This document shows positions 18,025-27,067 of a stretch of DNA of 64,000 bases, in pieces (positions within the stretch are counted from its first letter, which is position 1; every line of letters starts with the position of its first letter). Both the position numbers and the translations under genes were made by a program. The notes under the pieces are model-generated. The model had not been told where the DNA came from. It was given only the letters and a program-made list of their open reading frames with translations, and searched no databases. Origin of the DNA: BOG-908 sp965199235 (GTDB lineage: Bacteria; Pseudomonadota; Alphaproteobacteria; Acetobacterales; Acetobacteraceae); NCBI GenBank assembly GCA_965199235.1, contig CBDAQU010000002.1, positions 2,790,001 through 2,854,000 on the forward strand. The letters are read 5' to 3'.

Positions 18025-18096
18025 TTTCGTGCGTCCGAAAGGGGAAGAGGTGCGTCTTCTCGACGTAAACGTCTGTACGGTCAAGGATTTTCGCCT

Positions 18097-18951
18097 GTGG
18101 TAGCCAAATACCACATCATCGGCGCGTCCGGCCGGTCGGGGTCCGCCCTTTGCCGGTCGCTGCTGGCCGATGGCGAGCGGTTCGTGCCGTTAGTGCGGGA
18201 TGCCGGGCGCTGGGCGGCGGCCGGCCTGGCTGGCGAGCCGCGTGTGGCCGATCTGGCCGACGCGCAGGCGCTGCGGACCGCCCTGGCCGGCGCCACGCAT
18301 ATCGTGTCCTGCGCGCATGCGCGGCACGCCCCCGCCATCCTGGCCGCGGCGCCAAAAGACGCGGTGTTCGTGTTCCTGGGCAGCACGCGAAAATTCACCC
18401 GCTGGCCGGATGCCCACGGCCGCGGCGTGCTGGCGGGCGAGGCGGCGTTCCTGGCCTCGGGCAGGCGCGGCGTGATGCTGCACCCGACGATGATCTACGG
18501 CGCGCAGGGCGAGGACAACGTGCAGCGGGTCGGAAAACTGCTGCGATGGCTGCCGGTGGTGCCGCTGCCGGATGGCGGGCGCGCGCTGGTGCAGCCGATC
18601 CACCAGGACGACGTGACGCGCAGCATCCGCGCGGCGTTGCGCGTCGACTGGACCGGGCCGGACGCGCTGGTCGTCGCCGGGCCCGAGGCGATGAGCTACG
18701 CCGCGTTCGTGCGCGCCGTCGCCAGACGCTTCGGACTGGCCCCGCCGCGCATCGTCGCCGTGCCTGCAGCGCTGCTTCGACTCGGCGCAACCGCGTCCGC
18801 GATGCTGCCTTTTCTCCCGCGAGTAGGCGCCGACGAGATACGGCGCCTGACGGAAGACAAGGCGTTCGACATTTCCCGCATGCCAATCGTGCTGGGCGTC
18901 GATCCTGTCGACATCAGAACAGGGTTGTCGCGTATGTCGCCGGACCCGTAG
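18097..18951 (+). CDS. NAD(P)-binding epimerase/NmrA-like protein
   Basis: A 284-aa Rossmann-fold protein of the atypical SDR group. The N-terminal loop HIIGASGRSGSALCRSL binds the dinucleotide, and the mid-region has HPTMIYGAQGEDNV, resembling YwnB/NDUFA9-like or epimerase-type proteins. No classical YxxxK catalytic pair is obvious, so it may sense or bind NAD(P) rather than catalyse. The start is GTG 18097, 72 bp from the divergent rplM. The C terminus FDISRMPIVLGVDPVDI resembles sugar-epimerase tails. Confidence 0.75.
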   Translation: MVAKYHIIGASGRSGSALCRSLLADGERFVPLVRDAGRWAAAGLAGEPRVADLADAQALRTALAGATHIVSCAHARHAPAILAAAPKDAVFVFLGSTRKFTRWPDAHGRGVLAGEAAFLASGRRGVMLHPTMIYGAQGEDNVQRVGKLLRWLPVVPLPDGGRALVQPIHQDDVTRSIRAALRVDWTGPDALVVAGPEAMSYAAFVRAVARRFGLAPPRIVAVPAALLRLGATASAMLPFLPRVGADEIRRLTEDKAFDISRMPIVLGVDPVDIRTGLSRMSPDP

Positions 18952-19236
18952 GGTGGGGTGCGCCTGGGCACCTCGCCACGATGCAGCGTAACCCGTGTGA
19001 GCGCGGCCCAGGCCCGTCTCAGCAGCCGCGCGGTGTTCGGGGCAGGAACCTTGCCGGTGCCTCTCGGTTATGAAACGGTCTGTCCCGGGGCGTCAGTCCC
19101 GGGTCCGGACGTCATTCAAAGCTAGCGGCGAGCGTTGGATTGGTCCGAACCAGCAAGAAACCAGGTGTCATGACGGTGCAATCGCCTCTCAATCGAAGCT
19201 CGCGCTGAAATCTGCTTCCTCGGGCAATTCCAGATC
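18952..19236. other. Intergenic stretch without a recognisable gene
   Basis: About 285 bp. A plus-strand frame rich in coding-like codons ends at a TAG (19123-19125), but it has no convincing start and no family match. It may be debris of the same locus as the frameshifted ORF that follows. Confidence 0.4.
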
Positions 19237-19730
19237 ATGGGTGCAAGCTACAGGGAGGCAGCCGTTACCAGCGTGGAGGCCTTCGTTGACGCCGAAAAAC
19301 GGTCGGTGCAGGACTACCTCGAGCTGTTCGCAACACAATCGTTCCGAGTGATGCGCGACGGGACACAGGTTGGCAGCCTCGTCATGGGCCGCGGCGGCCT
19401 GCAAGCAGCGGCAGACGCCGACCCGGTGGAGAGCTACTTCGTATCCCTGGTCCCGGAACGCCGCCCGACATCGTGCTCACGGTCGGCTCAGGAGATTGGG
19501 AAGCCGAGAGTTGCGTGAGCGTGATTGCCGTCGGGCTACTCCCCGGAAACGGCGGGCAGACACGTGCCGGAATTATCTACAAGGCTTCCGCGCCGCACGC
19601 CTCGCCTCTCGAGCCAGTCGTGGTCAGCTGGTCGGACAGCCAGCCTTTGCAGATCGATGCTTCCGCAAGCAAGCGCGCATCCCTCGCCGGTGCAAGCACG
19701 TTGCAGGAGGTTTGCGCAGCGTTGCGGTAG
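19237..19730 (+). pseudogene. Unrecognised gene interrupted by one frameshift
   Basis: Two overlapping plus-strand frames join into one plausible 164-residue protein. The first runs from ATG 19237 (MGASYREAAVTSVEAF) to the C-run at 19464-19466. The second continues in the -1 frame as PDIVLTVGSGDWEAES, then GNGGQTRAGIIYK, to the TAG at 19728-19730. A single missing C would explain it. No Pfam family comes to mind. The protein has no signal peptide or helix, and the locus is a little AT-richer than its neighbours. It could be a true pseudogene, a sequencing error, or chance. Confidence 0.4.
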
Positions 19731-19740
19731 TCATACGCAT

Positions 19741-20664
19741 CTACGCTCGCTGCGGCATGCCCTCCGGCACCACCGTCTTGGCGATCGATGCGTCGAGGGC
19801 TTCGTAGGCTGCGTAGTCTATCGTGGCGTAGAGTTCGGTCCGGGTCTGCATGGCGTCGATTGCATTTTGTGCGCCGCCGTCCCTGGCGATGGTGGCGTAC
19901 AGCTTTTCCTGCGCGCGGGCGGCCACGCGCAGCGAGCTGACGGGCCAGATCACCATGCGGTAGCCGAACGACTCGAACTCCTGTGCGGTGAAGAAGGGGG
20001 TGCGGCCGAACTCGGTCATGTTGGCGAGCAAGGGCACGCCCGGCAGGCGACGCGCGAACTCGGCAAACATCTCCGCCGTGTGCAGCGCTTCGGGAAAGAT
20101 CGCGTCCGCACCTGCCTGAACGTAGAGCTGCGCGCGCGCGATGGCGCCGTCGATGCCTTCGCTGGCGGTAGCATCTGTGCGGGCGACGACGAACAGATGG
20201 CGGCGCGCGCGCACGGCGGCGGCCACCTTGGCGGCCATGTCGGCGGGGCTGGCCAGGCGCTTGTCGTTGAGGTGGCCGCATTTCTTGGGCAGCAGCTGGT
20301 CTTCGAGATGCACGGCGGCGGCACCCGCGTCCTCGAAACTGCGCACCATGTGCATCACGTTCAGCGCCTCGCCGTAGCCGGTGTCGCCGTCGACCAGCAC
20401 CGGCAGCCCGGACGCGCGCGCGACCTGGCGGACGAAGAAGCACACATCCTCGATCGTGATCACGCCGAGGTCGGGCAGGCCCATAGAGGCCGACATCGCC
20501 GCGCCCGAGAGGTAGACGCCCGGAAAACCTGCAGCGCGGGCCTGCAGGGATGCCAGGCCGTTATGCGCGCCGGGCAGGCGCACGATGCCGCGCCCGGCAA
20601 GCAGCGCGCGGAAACGCTCGCCGGCCGGCGTGGCCGAAAGCTCGGCGCCGACCAGGTAGGTCAC
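19741..20664 (-). CDS. prpB: 2-Methylisocitrate lyase
   Basis: Cleaves 2-methylisocitrate to pyruvate and succinate, the last step of the 2-methylcitrate cycle for propionyl-CoA. It has 307 aa and the isocitrate-lyase/PEP-mutase fold. The active-site signature KKCGH (in LPKKCGHLNDK) holds the catalytic Cys, with metal ligands in VDGDTGYGEALN and VHLEDQ. The start is GTG 20664, overlapping the prpC stop (GTGA). Isocitrate lyase itself is longer, which argues against that alternative. Confidence 0.93.
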   Translation of the reverse strand: MTYLVGAELSATPAGERFRALLAGRGIVRLPGAHNGLASLQARAAGFPGVYLSGAAMSASMGLPDLGVITIEDVCFFVRQVARASGLPVLVDGDTGYGEALNVMHMVRSFEDAGAAAVHLEDQLLPKKCGHLNDKRLASPADMAAKVAAAVRARRHLFVVARTDATASEGIDGAIARAQLYVQAGADAIFPEALHTAEMFAEFARRLPGVPLLANMTEFGRTPFFTAQEFESFGYRMVIWPVSSLRVAARAQEKLYATIARDGGAQNAIDAMQTRTELYATIDYAAYEALDASIAKTVVPEGMPQRA

Positions 20665-21812
20665 GCGCGGCGCTCCGCAAGCGGGACGAATTGCAGGTCT
20701 TCAGGGCCCACGTAATTGGCTGTCGGGCGGATGATCTTGCCGTCCTGGCGCTGCTCGATGACGTGCGCGGCCCAGCCGCTGGTGCGCGCGATCACGAACA
20801 GCGGCGTGAACATCGCCGTCGGCACGCCCATCATCCGGTACGAGACGGCGCTGAACCAGTCGAGGTTGGGGAACATCTTCTTCAGATCCCACATCACGGT
20901 TTCCAGCCGCTCGGCCACGCCGAACAGCGCAGTGTCGCCGGCATCCTCGCTCAGCCGCTTGGCGACCGACTTGATGACCACGTTGCGCGGATCGCTGACC
21001 GTGTAGACGGGATGGCCGAAGCCGATCACCACCTCCTTGTTCGCGACGCGCGCGCGTATGTCGGCTTCCGCCTCGTCGGGCGTCGCGTAGCGCTGCTGGA
21101 TGTCGAGCGCCGCCTCGTTGGCGCCGCCATGCTTGGGTCCGCGCAGCGCGCCGATGCCGCCGGTGACGGCGGAGTACATGTCCGACCCGGTGCCTGCGAT
21201 CACGCGCGCGGCGAATGTGGACGCGTTGAACTCGTGTTCGGCGTAGAGCACCAGGCTGGTGTGCATCGCGCGTGCGTGCAGCGCGCCAGGCGCCGTCCCG
21301 TGCAGCAGGTGCAGGAAGTGCGCGGCGATGCTGTCGTCGTCGGTCTCCACCTCGATGCGCCGGCCGTTATGGGAGTAGTGCCACCAGTAGAGCAGGATCG
21401 AACCGAGGCTGGCCATCAGCCGGTCGGCGATGTCGCGCGCGCCGGCGACGGCGTGGTCCTCCTTTTCGGGCAGCTCGCAGCCGAGCATGCTGACGGCGGT
21501 GCGCATCACGTCCATCGGATGTGCGGCGGCCGGGATCTGTTCCAGCACCGCGCGCAGGCCTGCGGGGATGCCGCGCAGGGCGCGCAGCTTGGTCTTGTAG
21601 CCGCGCAGCTCGGCCGGCGCGGGCAGGCGGCCGTGAACGAGGAGGTGGGCGATCTCCTCGAACTCGCAGCTTTCCGCGACGTCGAGGATGTCGTAGCCGC
21701 GATAGTGCAGGTCGTTGCCGGTGCGGCCGACCGTGCACAGCGCGGTGTTGCCGGCGACGACGCCAGACAGGGCCACGCTCTTCTTCGGCTTGGGTAAGGC
21801 GGCTTCGCTCAT
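20661..21812 (-). CDS. prpC: 2-Methylcitrate synthase
   Basis: Condenses propionyl-CoA with oxaloacetate, 383 aa. It has citrate-synthase-fold motifs, with active-site histidines in AEHEFNASTFAARV and GFGHPVYTVSDPR, and an Asp in the C-terminal segment. Its length and N terminus (KSVALSGVVAGNTALCTVG) match the PrpC/short citrate synthase group rather than the longer GltA. It lies 22 bp after prpD with GGAAAT as ribosome site and is coupled to prpB. Confidence 0.95.
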   Translation of the reverse strand: MSEAALPKPKKSVALSGVVAGNTALCTVGRTGNDLHYRGYDILDVAESCEFEEIAHLLVHGRLPAPAELRGYKTKLRALRGIPAGLRAVLEQIPAAAHPMDVMRTAVSMLGCELPEKEDHAVAGARDIADRLMASLGSILLYWWHYSHNGRRIEVETDDDSIAAHFLHLLHGTAPGALHARAMHTSLVLYAEHEFNASTFAARVIAGTGSDMYSAVTGGIGALRGPKHGGANEAALDIQQRYATPDEAEADIRARVANKEVVIGFGHPVYTVSDPRNVVIKSVAKRLSEDAGDTALFGVAERLETVMWDLKKMFPNLDWFSAVSYRMMGVPTAMFTPLFVIARTSGWAAHVIEQRQDGKIIRPTANYVGPEDLQFVPLAERRA

Positions 21813-21834
21813 CGACAGATTTCCTTGACGTGAA

Positions 21835-23334
21835 CTAGAAAATGCCCTTCGCGCCAGTCAAAAGCGATCCGGCGGGCATCTTTATGGTCAGCCCGGCAAG
21901 CTCGTCCGCGCGCAGGCCGGGCAGGCGCTGCACCACGTCGAGGAACCGCTCCGCTTCGGCATGGTCCAGCAACCCCTCGGTCAGCATGCGGAACTTGCCG
22001 ATGTAGTTCTCCCGCCGCCACGGCGTGGCGCCGAGCGTGTGCGCGTTGGCGACCGCCAGCTCGTCGGCGATCACGCGGCCGTCCTTCAGGGTGATCAGCA
22101 CACGGCCGCCGAACGCTTTCACGCCTGGGTCGGTCGCATGGTAGCGCTCGGTCCAGCGCGGGTCTTCCACCGTGCGTATCTTTCGCCACAGCGCAACCGT
22201 GTCGGGCCGGCGCGCGCGTTCGGGCGCGTAGCTGCGCACATGGTGCCAGGCGCCGTCCTGCAGGGCGACGGCCACGATGTACATGATCGAGTGGTCGAGC
22301 GTCTCGCGGCTGGCGTCGGGGTCGAACTTCTGCGGGTCGCCCGCGCCGGTGCCGATCACGTAATGGGTGTGATGGCTGGTCTCGATCACCACGTCGTCCA
22401 CATCGTCCCAGTTGACCACGCGCCTGCCCATGCGGAAGGCCAGGTCGATCAGCGCCTGGCTCTGGTACTCTGCGGAGTGTTCCTTCGTGTAGGTGTCCAG
22501 TATGGCGCGTTTGGGTTCCCCGGGCCCAGGCAGAGGCACCTGATAGTGGGCGGTGCGCCCGTCCAGCATCCAGGCGATCACGCTGTCCTCCCCCTCGTAG
22601 ATCGGGCTGGGCGCGCCTTCGCCGCGCATGGCGCGGTCCACCGCCTCGATGGCCAGCTTGCCCGCGTGGCTCGGCGCAAACGCCTTCCAGCTGCTGATCT
22701 CGCCCTTGCGGCTCTGCCGCGTCGCGGTCGTCACGTGCAGCGCCTGCTGAACGGCCTGGTAGATGATGTCGGTGGGAAGGTTCAGCAGCGTGCCGATGCC
22801 GGCGGCGGCCGAGGGACCCAGATGGGCCACGTGGTCGATCTTGTGTTCGTGCAGGCAGATCGACCGGACGAGGTCGACCTGGATTTCGTAGCCGGTGGCC
22901 AGAGCGCGCACCAGGGCCGCGCCGTCCCGCCCGGTCTGCTGGGCGGTGGCAAGGATGGGCGGAATATTGTCGCCGGGGTGGCTGTATTCGGCGGCCAGGA
23001 AGGTGTCGTGGTAGTCGAGCTCGCGCACGGCGGTGCCGTTGGCCCAGGCCGCCCACTCGGCATGCACGCGCGTATCCGGCGCGCAGCCGAACAGCGTGGC
23101 GCCGCCCGCGCGCAGGTGGGCCAGCGCCTGGTCGCGGGCCGACACGATGGGATGGCGGTTGATCGAGGCGATGGCGACCGACGCGTTGTCGATCATCCGG
23201 TTGACGATCATCTCGGCCACCTCGGGCAGCACGGCCACCGGATCGGAGGCTACCGACGCGATCTTCCAGGCCAACTGCTCCTCGCGCGGCAGCCGGTCGG
23301 CTTCCGGATGGACGCGCACATCGTGGATGATCAT
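21835..23334 (-). CDS. prpD: 2-Methylcitrate dehydratase
   Basis: Iron-independent dehydratase making 2-methyl-cis-aconitate, 499 aa. MmgE/PrpD family features include a helical N-terminal half (YHDTFLAAEYSHPGDNIPPI) and the conserved TYTKEHSAEYQSQALIDLA region. It is the first gene of prpDCB; this order differs from the enterobacterial prpBCDE. No prpR-type regulator, prpE or acnD/prpF gene is adjacent, so propionate activation must be encoded elsewhere. Confidence 0.95.
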   Translation of the reverse strand: MIIHDVRVHPEADRLPREEQLAWKIASVASDPVAVLPEVAEMIVNRMIDNASVAIASINRHPIVSARDQALAHLRAGGATLFGCAPDTRVHAEWAAWANGTAVRELDYHDTFLAAEYSHPGDNIPPILATAQQTGRDGAALVRALATGYEIQVDLVRSICLHEHKIDHVAHLGPSAAAGIGTLLNLPTDIIYQAVQQALHVTTATRQSRKGEISSWKAFAPSHAGKLAIEAVDRAMRGEGAPSPIYEGEDSVIAWMLDGRTAHYQVPLPGPGEPKRAILDTYTKEHSAEYQSQALIDLAFRMGRRVVNWDDVDDVVIETSHHTHYVIGTGAGDPQKFDPDASRETLDHSIMYIVAVALQDGAWHHVRSYAPERARRPDTVALWRKIRTVEDPRWTERYHATDPGVKAFGGRVLITLKDGRVIADELAVANAHTLGATPWRRENYIGKFRMLTEGLLDHAEAERFLDVVQRLPGLRADELAGLTIKMPAGSLLTGAKGIF

Positions 23335-24104
23335 CGAGGGGTGAGGCTCCTTGGGCTGCCGCTACGTGCCTTGGGAGACCAGGATTGTCGAGACCGTTCG
23401 GAGCTCTCTGTCTGTCAGCGGTGTAGCAGGCAGAGACCGTTAACCACCAGCTAGCCTGTCGCGATCACCGGACATGCACGGACGGCGCGGAGAGCTTCCT
23501 CAGCCTGGCGCGTCGGGCCGAAGCAGGCCACCACCAGCATAGTGCCGGCCGCCACCTTGGCCGCTACGCCCGAGAGCGCGCGTGGCGTGAGGATCACCAT
23601 CGTGCGCCGGACGGCTCACAGGTAACTGGCGCATTCTCTGGCGCTGAAAGCTGAGCCGAGCGCGAACTCATGCGGGTATCTGCTGCAGCGTGCGGCTGCC
23701 TGGGCTGCAAGCCGCTGAGCGGTCCTCGTAGACGCTACAGGAGAGAGCCATCCCAGGGCCGCTGCGCTGACGTTCATCATCGTGAAACCGGGCCAGGCGT
23801 TGTTCTGGCGAGCAATTTCGTCACGCCGACCATTCCGGTCTGCGTGACGTTGCTTCAGCCTTCCTCGGCCAATCTCCAGATCAACTCCAGCCCATGCCCC
23901 GATCCGAAACAGCCGTCTCCTTCGCCTTCATGTTGCCGACGCTGCCCACACCGTTCTGCAGGACCACCATGGGGCACGATGCGCGGTCGGGGGCGGTCCG
24001 CCACATCCGCGCGGTGATGCCCGGCACTTGGTCCTGAAAACGCGACGCTTGTTACGGCGTTGTGCCGGACAAGGCGATGGTCGCCGTTTCAGGGGCACAC
24101 CGAC
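23335..24104. other. Gene-poor region upstream of prpD
   Basis: About 770 bp without a confident gene. A 49-codon minus-strand frame (23451-23600, MVILTPRALSGVAAKV) is possible but unsupported. A repeat element lies at 23787-23860. The rest has no clear coding pattern and may hold decayed genes plus the prp promoter, which I could not pinpoint. Confidence 0.5.
23787..23860 (+). repeat. Dispersed 74-bp element, copy 1
   Basis: About 80% identical (59 of 74 by eye) to 63664-63737. It contains an inverted repeat: GTCACGCCGACC (23820-23831) against GGTCTGCGTGAC (23837-23848). The most conserved part is CCGGTCTGCGTGAC followed by TTGCT. In the frame that reads VLASNFVTPTIPVCVTLLQ most differences between the two copies are synonymous, which suggests a peptide-coding origin. 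Confidence 0.65.
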
Positions 24105-24278
24105 ATGCTACGCTACGCACTTATATTCGCAGTCATTTCGCTGATTGCCGGCTTCTTCGGCTTCAGCGGCGTTTCGGCAGCAACTGCCGGCATCGCGAAA
24201 ATCTTCTTCTTCATAGCCATCGCGGTGTTCCTGCTGTTCGTCATCCTGGCGATTACAGGAGTGAACCTGCTGACCTAG
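24105..24278 (+). CDS. DUF1328 small membrane protein
   Basis: A 57-aa protein with two hydrophobic helices (residues 4-22 and 30-52) separated by a short GVSAATAGIAK turn, the standard form of DUF1328 (YtjA family). These small membrane proteins are often stress-induced, but their role is unknown. ATG 24105 is chosen because AGGGG (24091-24095) lies 9 bp upstream and the residues before it are not family-like. Confidence 0.85.
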   Translation: MLRYALIFAVISLIAGFFGFSGVSAATAGIAKIFFFIAIAVFLLFVILAITGVNLLT

Positions 24279-24292
24279 CTTCCTCAGCCGGG

Positions 24293-25015
24293 TCAGGAGA
24301 CGCGCCAGGAAACGCTGTGGAACGGCGCTGTATCCGGGGGACCGTTCGCGGCCAGGAACACCGTGGCGTCGCCCGCCCCGATCAACGTGCTGCCGATGGT
24401 GCCGAAGCCCTCATGCGGCACCACGTTGATCGCGGCGTCTCGCGGCGGCGTGGTGTCGGCCAGCAGGCGGATCCAGCCCGACCAGTCGGGCGGGTTCGGC
24501 GGGCCGCTGCTGCGGAACAGCGGTAGGTTGCGGGCCACGCGCGGGCTCGCCCGGTCGTCCGGATCGCGCGCGGTGACCATATGGATGCCGGGATCGAGGC
24601 GGTGCACGGACACCGGACCCTGTCCGGTGCCGCGCAGGAAGACCGCGCCGTCCCGGTCGGCGATGACCAGGTTGAAGCTGCGCCACCGGCCGGCATCCAG
24701 CTTCGCCATCGCGCGCGCGGCGTCCCGCGCGGTGGCGTGAAGCAGGGCCATCAGCGGCAGTTCGCCCCGGCTTTCCTTGCCCTGTGCGGGACCCAGGCTG
24801 CCGGCGCGGTTCAGCACCGCGGCAACGACGCCCGCACGGTTGACCCCGAGCCAAGTGCCGCCCGCCAGCACGTCGCGTCCGGCCAGCACGTCCGGCTGCT
24901 GCGGCCAGTGGCAAGCGGGCGGCAGCCAGGTTCGGTCCAGCATCTCGTCACGGTTGGCGGCCAGCAACAGCGGCCAGTCCGGGTGCTGGCCGATGGACAG
25001 GACGAGCGTGCACAT
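24293..25015 (-). CDS. NRDE family protein (TANGO2-like)
   Basis: A 240-aa member of the NRDE/TANGO2 family. It starts MCTLVLSIGQHPDWPL with the conserved N-terminal Cys2, and AANRDEMLDR is the family-naming NRDE motif. GGTWLGVNRAG and FNLVIADRDGAVFL follow as expected. Eukaryotic TANGO2 is linked to heme and lipid metabolism; bacterial relatives are little studied. Start 25015 places Cys at position 2 as in the whole family. It is convergent with the DUF1328 gene. Confidence 0.88.
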   Translation of the reverse strand: MCTLVLSIGQHPDWPLLLAANRDEMLDRTWLPPACHWPQQPDVLAGRDVLAGGTWLGVNRAGVVAAVLNRAGSLGPAQGKESRGELPLMALLHATARDAARAMAKLDAGRWRSFNLVIADRDGAVFLRGTGQGPVSVHRLDPGIHMVTARDPDDRASPRVARNLPLFRSSGPPNPPDWSGWIRLLADTTPPRDAAINVVPHEGFGTIGSTLIGAGDATVFLAANGPPDTAPFHSVSWRVS

Positions 25016-25166
25016 GCGGCCGGTTCCTTCGTGGGGTTCTTCGGTACTCGGTCGCCGCGACGTGCGTGGCACCGCGCTCTCGCCGCGAATGGAGTGGCAG
25101 TAATCGGTGCAACACAAGTCTGTATTCGATGAGGAGGTTGGCTCCAGGGCAGGAGCACCGGACGGA

Positions 25167-25214
25167 AGCTAGAGCCTGATCGCTTCTGGCAGCCGAAGCG
25201 ATCAGGCTCTAGCT
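25167..25214. repeat. Perfect 20-bp inverted repeat with 8-bp loop
   Basis: AGCTAGAGCCTGATCGCTTC (25167-25186) and its exact reverse complement (25195-25214) flank TGGCAGCC. The next bases (GTTTGTTTTGG) are T-rich, so it may terminate plus-strand transcripts. It sits directly beside a gene remnant and could also be a mobile-repeat or recombination scar. Confidence 0.75.
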
Positions 25215-25242
25215 GTTTGTTTTGGCGAGCTTATCCATCGTG

Positions 25243-25566
25243 GTTGAAGATCAACCTGAAGCGATGTTCGCACGCGCTGCTGCCGACGCGAAGCGGCTCG
25301 GCTTCGACACCATCGAAAATCACGGTGCGCACGGCTACCTGATCGACCGGTTCTTCTGGTCCGGCACAAATCACCGGACCGACCGTTACGGCGGCGCCGG
25401 CATCCGTGAACGTTCCCGCCTTGCTGGCGAGGTCGCTGCAGCCATCCGCAGCGCGGTGGGTCCGGATTTACCGATCACCCTGCGTGTCAGCCGGTCGAAG
25501 CAACATCTGCGCTGGCAGCGCTCGTGTGAGCATGGACGGATGGTCAGCCGGCTTGGCGGCGGGTAA
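25243..25566 (+). pseudogene. Remnant of an Old Yellow Enzyme (NADH:flavin oxidoreductase) gene
   Basis: The frame from about 25243 reads FARAAADAKRLGFDTIENHG, then AHGYLIDRFFW, GTNHRTDRYGG and EVAAAIRSAVGPDLPITLRV. This is the central part of Old Yellow Enzyme family proteins, including the substrate-binding His-Gly-Ala-His segment (here NHGAHGY). The N-terminal 140 or so and C-terminal 110 or so residues of a normal enzyme are missing. After about 25500 the similarity fades before the TAA at 25564-25566. It is a both-ends-truncated fossil. Confidence 0.8.
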
Positions 25567-25643
25567 GCCATCCCGTCCGCCGCTCAAGCGATGCTCCATC
25601 CGGCGTGCCTGCTCGGCCTACGACAACCCGTCATCGGCTTAAG

Positions 25644-26996
25644 CTAACCCGCGGCGGGACCTGGCTCGCCGAAGACGCTTTCGAATATGTGGTCGAGCGA
25701 TTTGAGGTGCAGGGCCGGGTCCATGCTGGCGTCGAGCAGCGCCGGATCGATGCGGCCGGCGATGTCGGGGTCGGCCAGCAGGTTCTCGCGAAAGCTGCGA
25801 TGGCCAGGCTGGCCCAGAGTGGTCCAGGTGGCCATCGCGTTGCGCTGGACGACGGCGTAGGCGGCCTCCCGCGACACGCCTGCGCGCGCCAGGGCCAGCA
25901 GCACCTCTCCGCTATGCACCACGCCGCCGAGCGAATCGAGGTTGGCGCGCATGCGGTCTGGATAGACGAGCAGCTTGTCGATCATCCCGGTCAGCCGGAC
26001 CAGCGCGAAATCGAGCGTGACGGTGGCGTCCGGCGCGATGCCGCGCTCCACGCTGGAATGGCTGATATCGCGCTCGTGCCAGAGTGCGACGTTTTCCAGC
26101 GCCGGCGCTGCCGCGGCGCGCACCAGCCTGGCGAGGCCGGTGAGGTTTTCGCTGAGCACAGGGTTGCGCTTGTGGGGCATCGCACTGCTGCCCTTCTGGC
26201 CGGGATGGAAGAACTCCTCGGCCTCCCGCACCTCCGAGCGCTGCAGGTGGCGGATTTCGGTCGCCAGCCGCTCGATGCCGCTGGCGATGACGGCCAGGGT
26301 GCAGAAGAACGCCGCGTGCCGGTCGCGCGGGATCACCTGGGTGGAGACCGGCTCGGGCAGCAGGCCGAGCGCGCGCGCGACGTGGGCTTCGACGCGCGGG
26401 TCGGCATGCGCGAAGGTGCCGACGGCGCCGCTGATCGCACAGGTGGCGATTTCCGCCCGGCCTGCCGCCAGGCGGGCGCGGTTGCGGGCGAACTCCGCGT
26501 AGTGGCCGGCGAGCTTGATCCCGAAGGTGGTGGGTTCGGCATGGATGCCGTGGCTGCGGCCGATGGTCAGCGTGTGCTTGTGCTCGAACGCGCGGCGTTT
26601 CAGCGCGGCCAGCAGCGCGTCGATGTCGGCGGCCAGGATGTCGGCCGCCTGGCTGAGCTGCACGGCCAGGCAGGTGTCCAGCACGTCGCTGCTGGTCATG
26701 CCGAGATGGACGAAACGGCTGTCCGGACCGATCTTTTCGGCGAGCCAGGTGAGGAAGGCGATCACGTCGTGGCGCGTCTCGCGCTCGATCTCGTCGATGC
26801 GCGCGACGTCGGCGGCGTTCATCGCGGCCAGCGCCGGCGCCCCGCGCTCCCGTATCGTGCGGGCCGCGTCCGACGGGACCTGGCCGAGTTCGGCCATCGC
26901 ATCGGCGGCGAGCGATTCGATGCGGAACCACGTTCGATAGCGGTTTTCCGGCGACCAGATGGCGGTCATCTCCGGACGGGCGTAGCGGGGGATCAT
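25644..26996 (-). CDS. purB: Adenylosuccinate lyase
   Basis: Acts twice in purine synthesis (SAICAR to AICAR, adenylosuccinate to AMP), 450 aa. The fumarase-superfamily signature SSAMPHKRNP is present, as are the catalytic His regions in GMTSSDVLDT and GRSHGIHAEPTTFG. ATG 26996 gives MIPRYARPEMTAIWSPENRY, the usual N terminus. It is a single-gene unit with a repeat element in the gap before the divergent terC-like gene. Confidence 0.97.
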   Translation of the reverse strand: MIPRYARPEMTAIWSPENRYRTWFRIESLAADAMAELGQVPSDAARTIRERGAPALAAMNAADVARIDEIERETRHDVIAFLTWLAEKIGPDSRFVHLGMTSSDVLDTCLAVQLSQAADILAADIDALLAALKRRAFEHKHTLTIGRSHGIHAEPTTFGIKLAGHYAEFARNRARLAAGRAEIATCAISGAVGTFAHADPRVEAHVARALGLLPEPVSTQVIPRDRHAAFFCTLAVIASGIERLATEIRHLQRSEVREAEEFFHPGQKGSSAMPHKRNPVLSENLTGLARLVRAAAAPALENVALWHERDISHSSVERGIAPDATVTLDFALVRLTGMIDKLLVYPDRMRANLDSLGGVVHSGEVLLALARAGVSREAAYAVVQRNAMATWTTLGQPGHRSFRENLLADPDIAGRIDPALLDASMDPALHLKSLDHIFESVFGEPGPAAG

Positions 26997-27067
26997 GCGG
27001 GCTTCCGGGGATTGGGCTGTCGGCGCCCGATATGCGGCAGGGACGCTATCGGGTCGAGTCAGCAAGG

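Noticed and set aside
18079..18084. Confident promoter for rplM
   Set aside because: Only the TTGACC hexamer is convincing; no matching -10 box at suitable spacing, so it is mentioned only in the rplM entry.
19464..19466. Programmed ribosomal frameshift in the unknown ORF
   Set aside because: No classical slippery heptamer or downstream pseudoknot is evident; a single-base deletion is simpler.
23451..23600. 49-residue minus-strand ORF (MVILTPRALSGVAAKV...)
   Set aside because: No ribosome site or family similarity; could be chance in a gene-poor gap.
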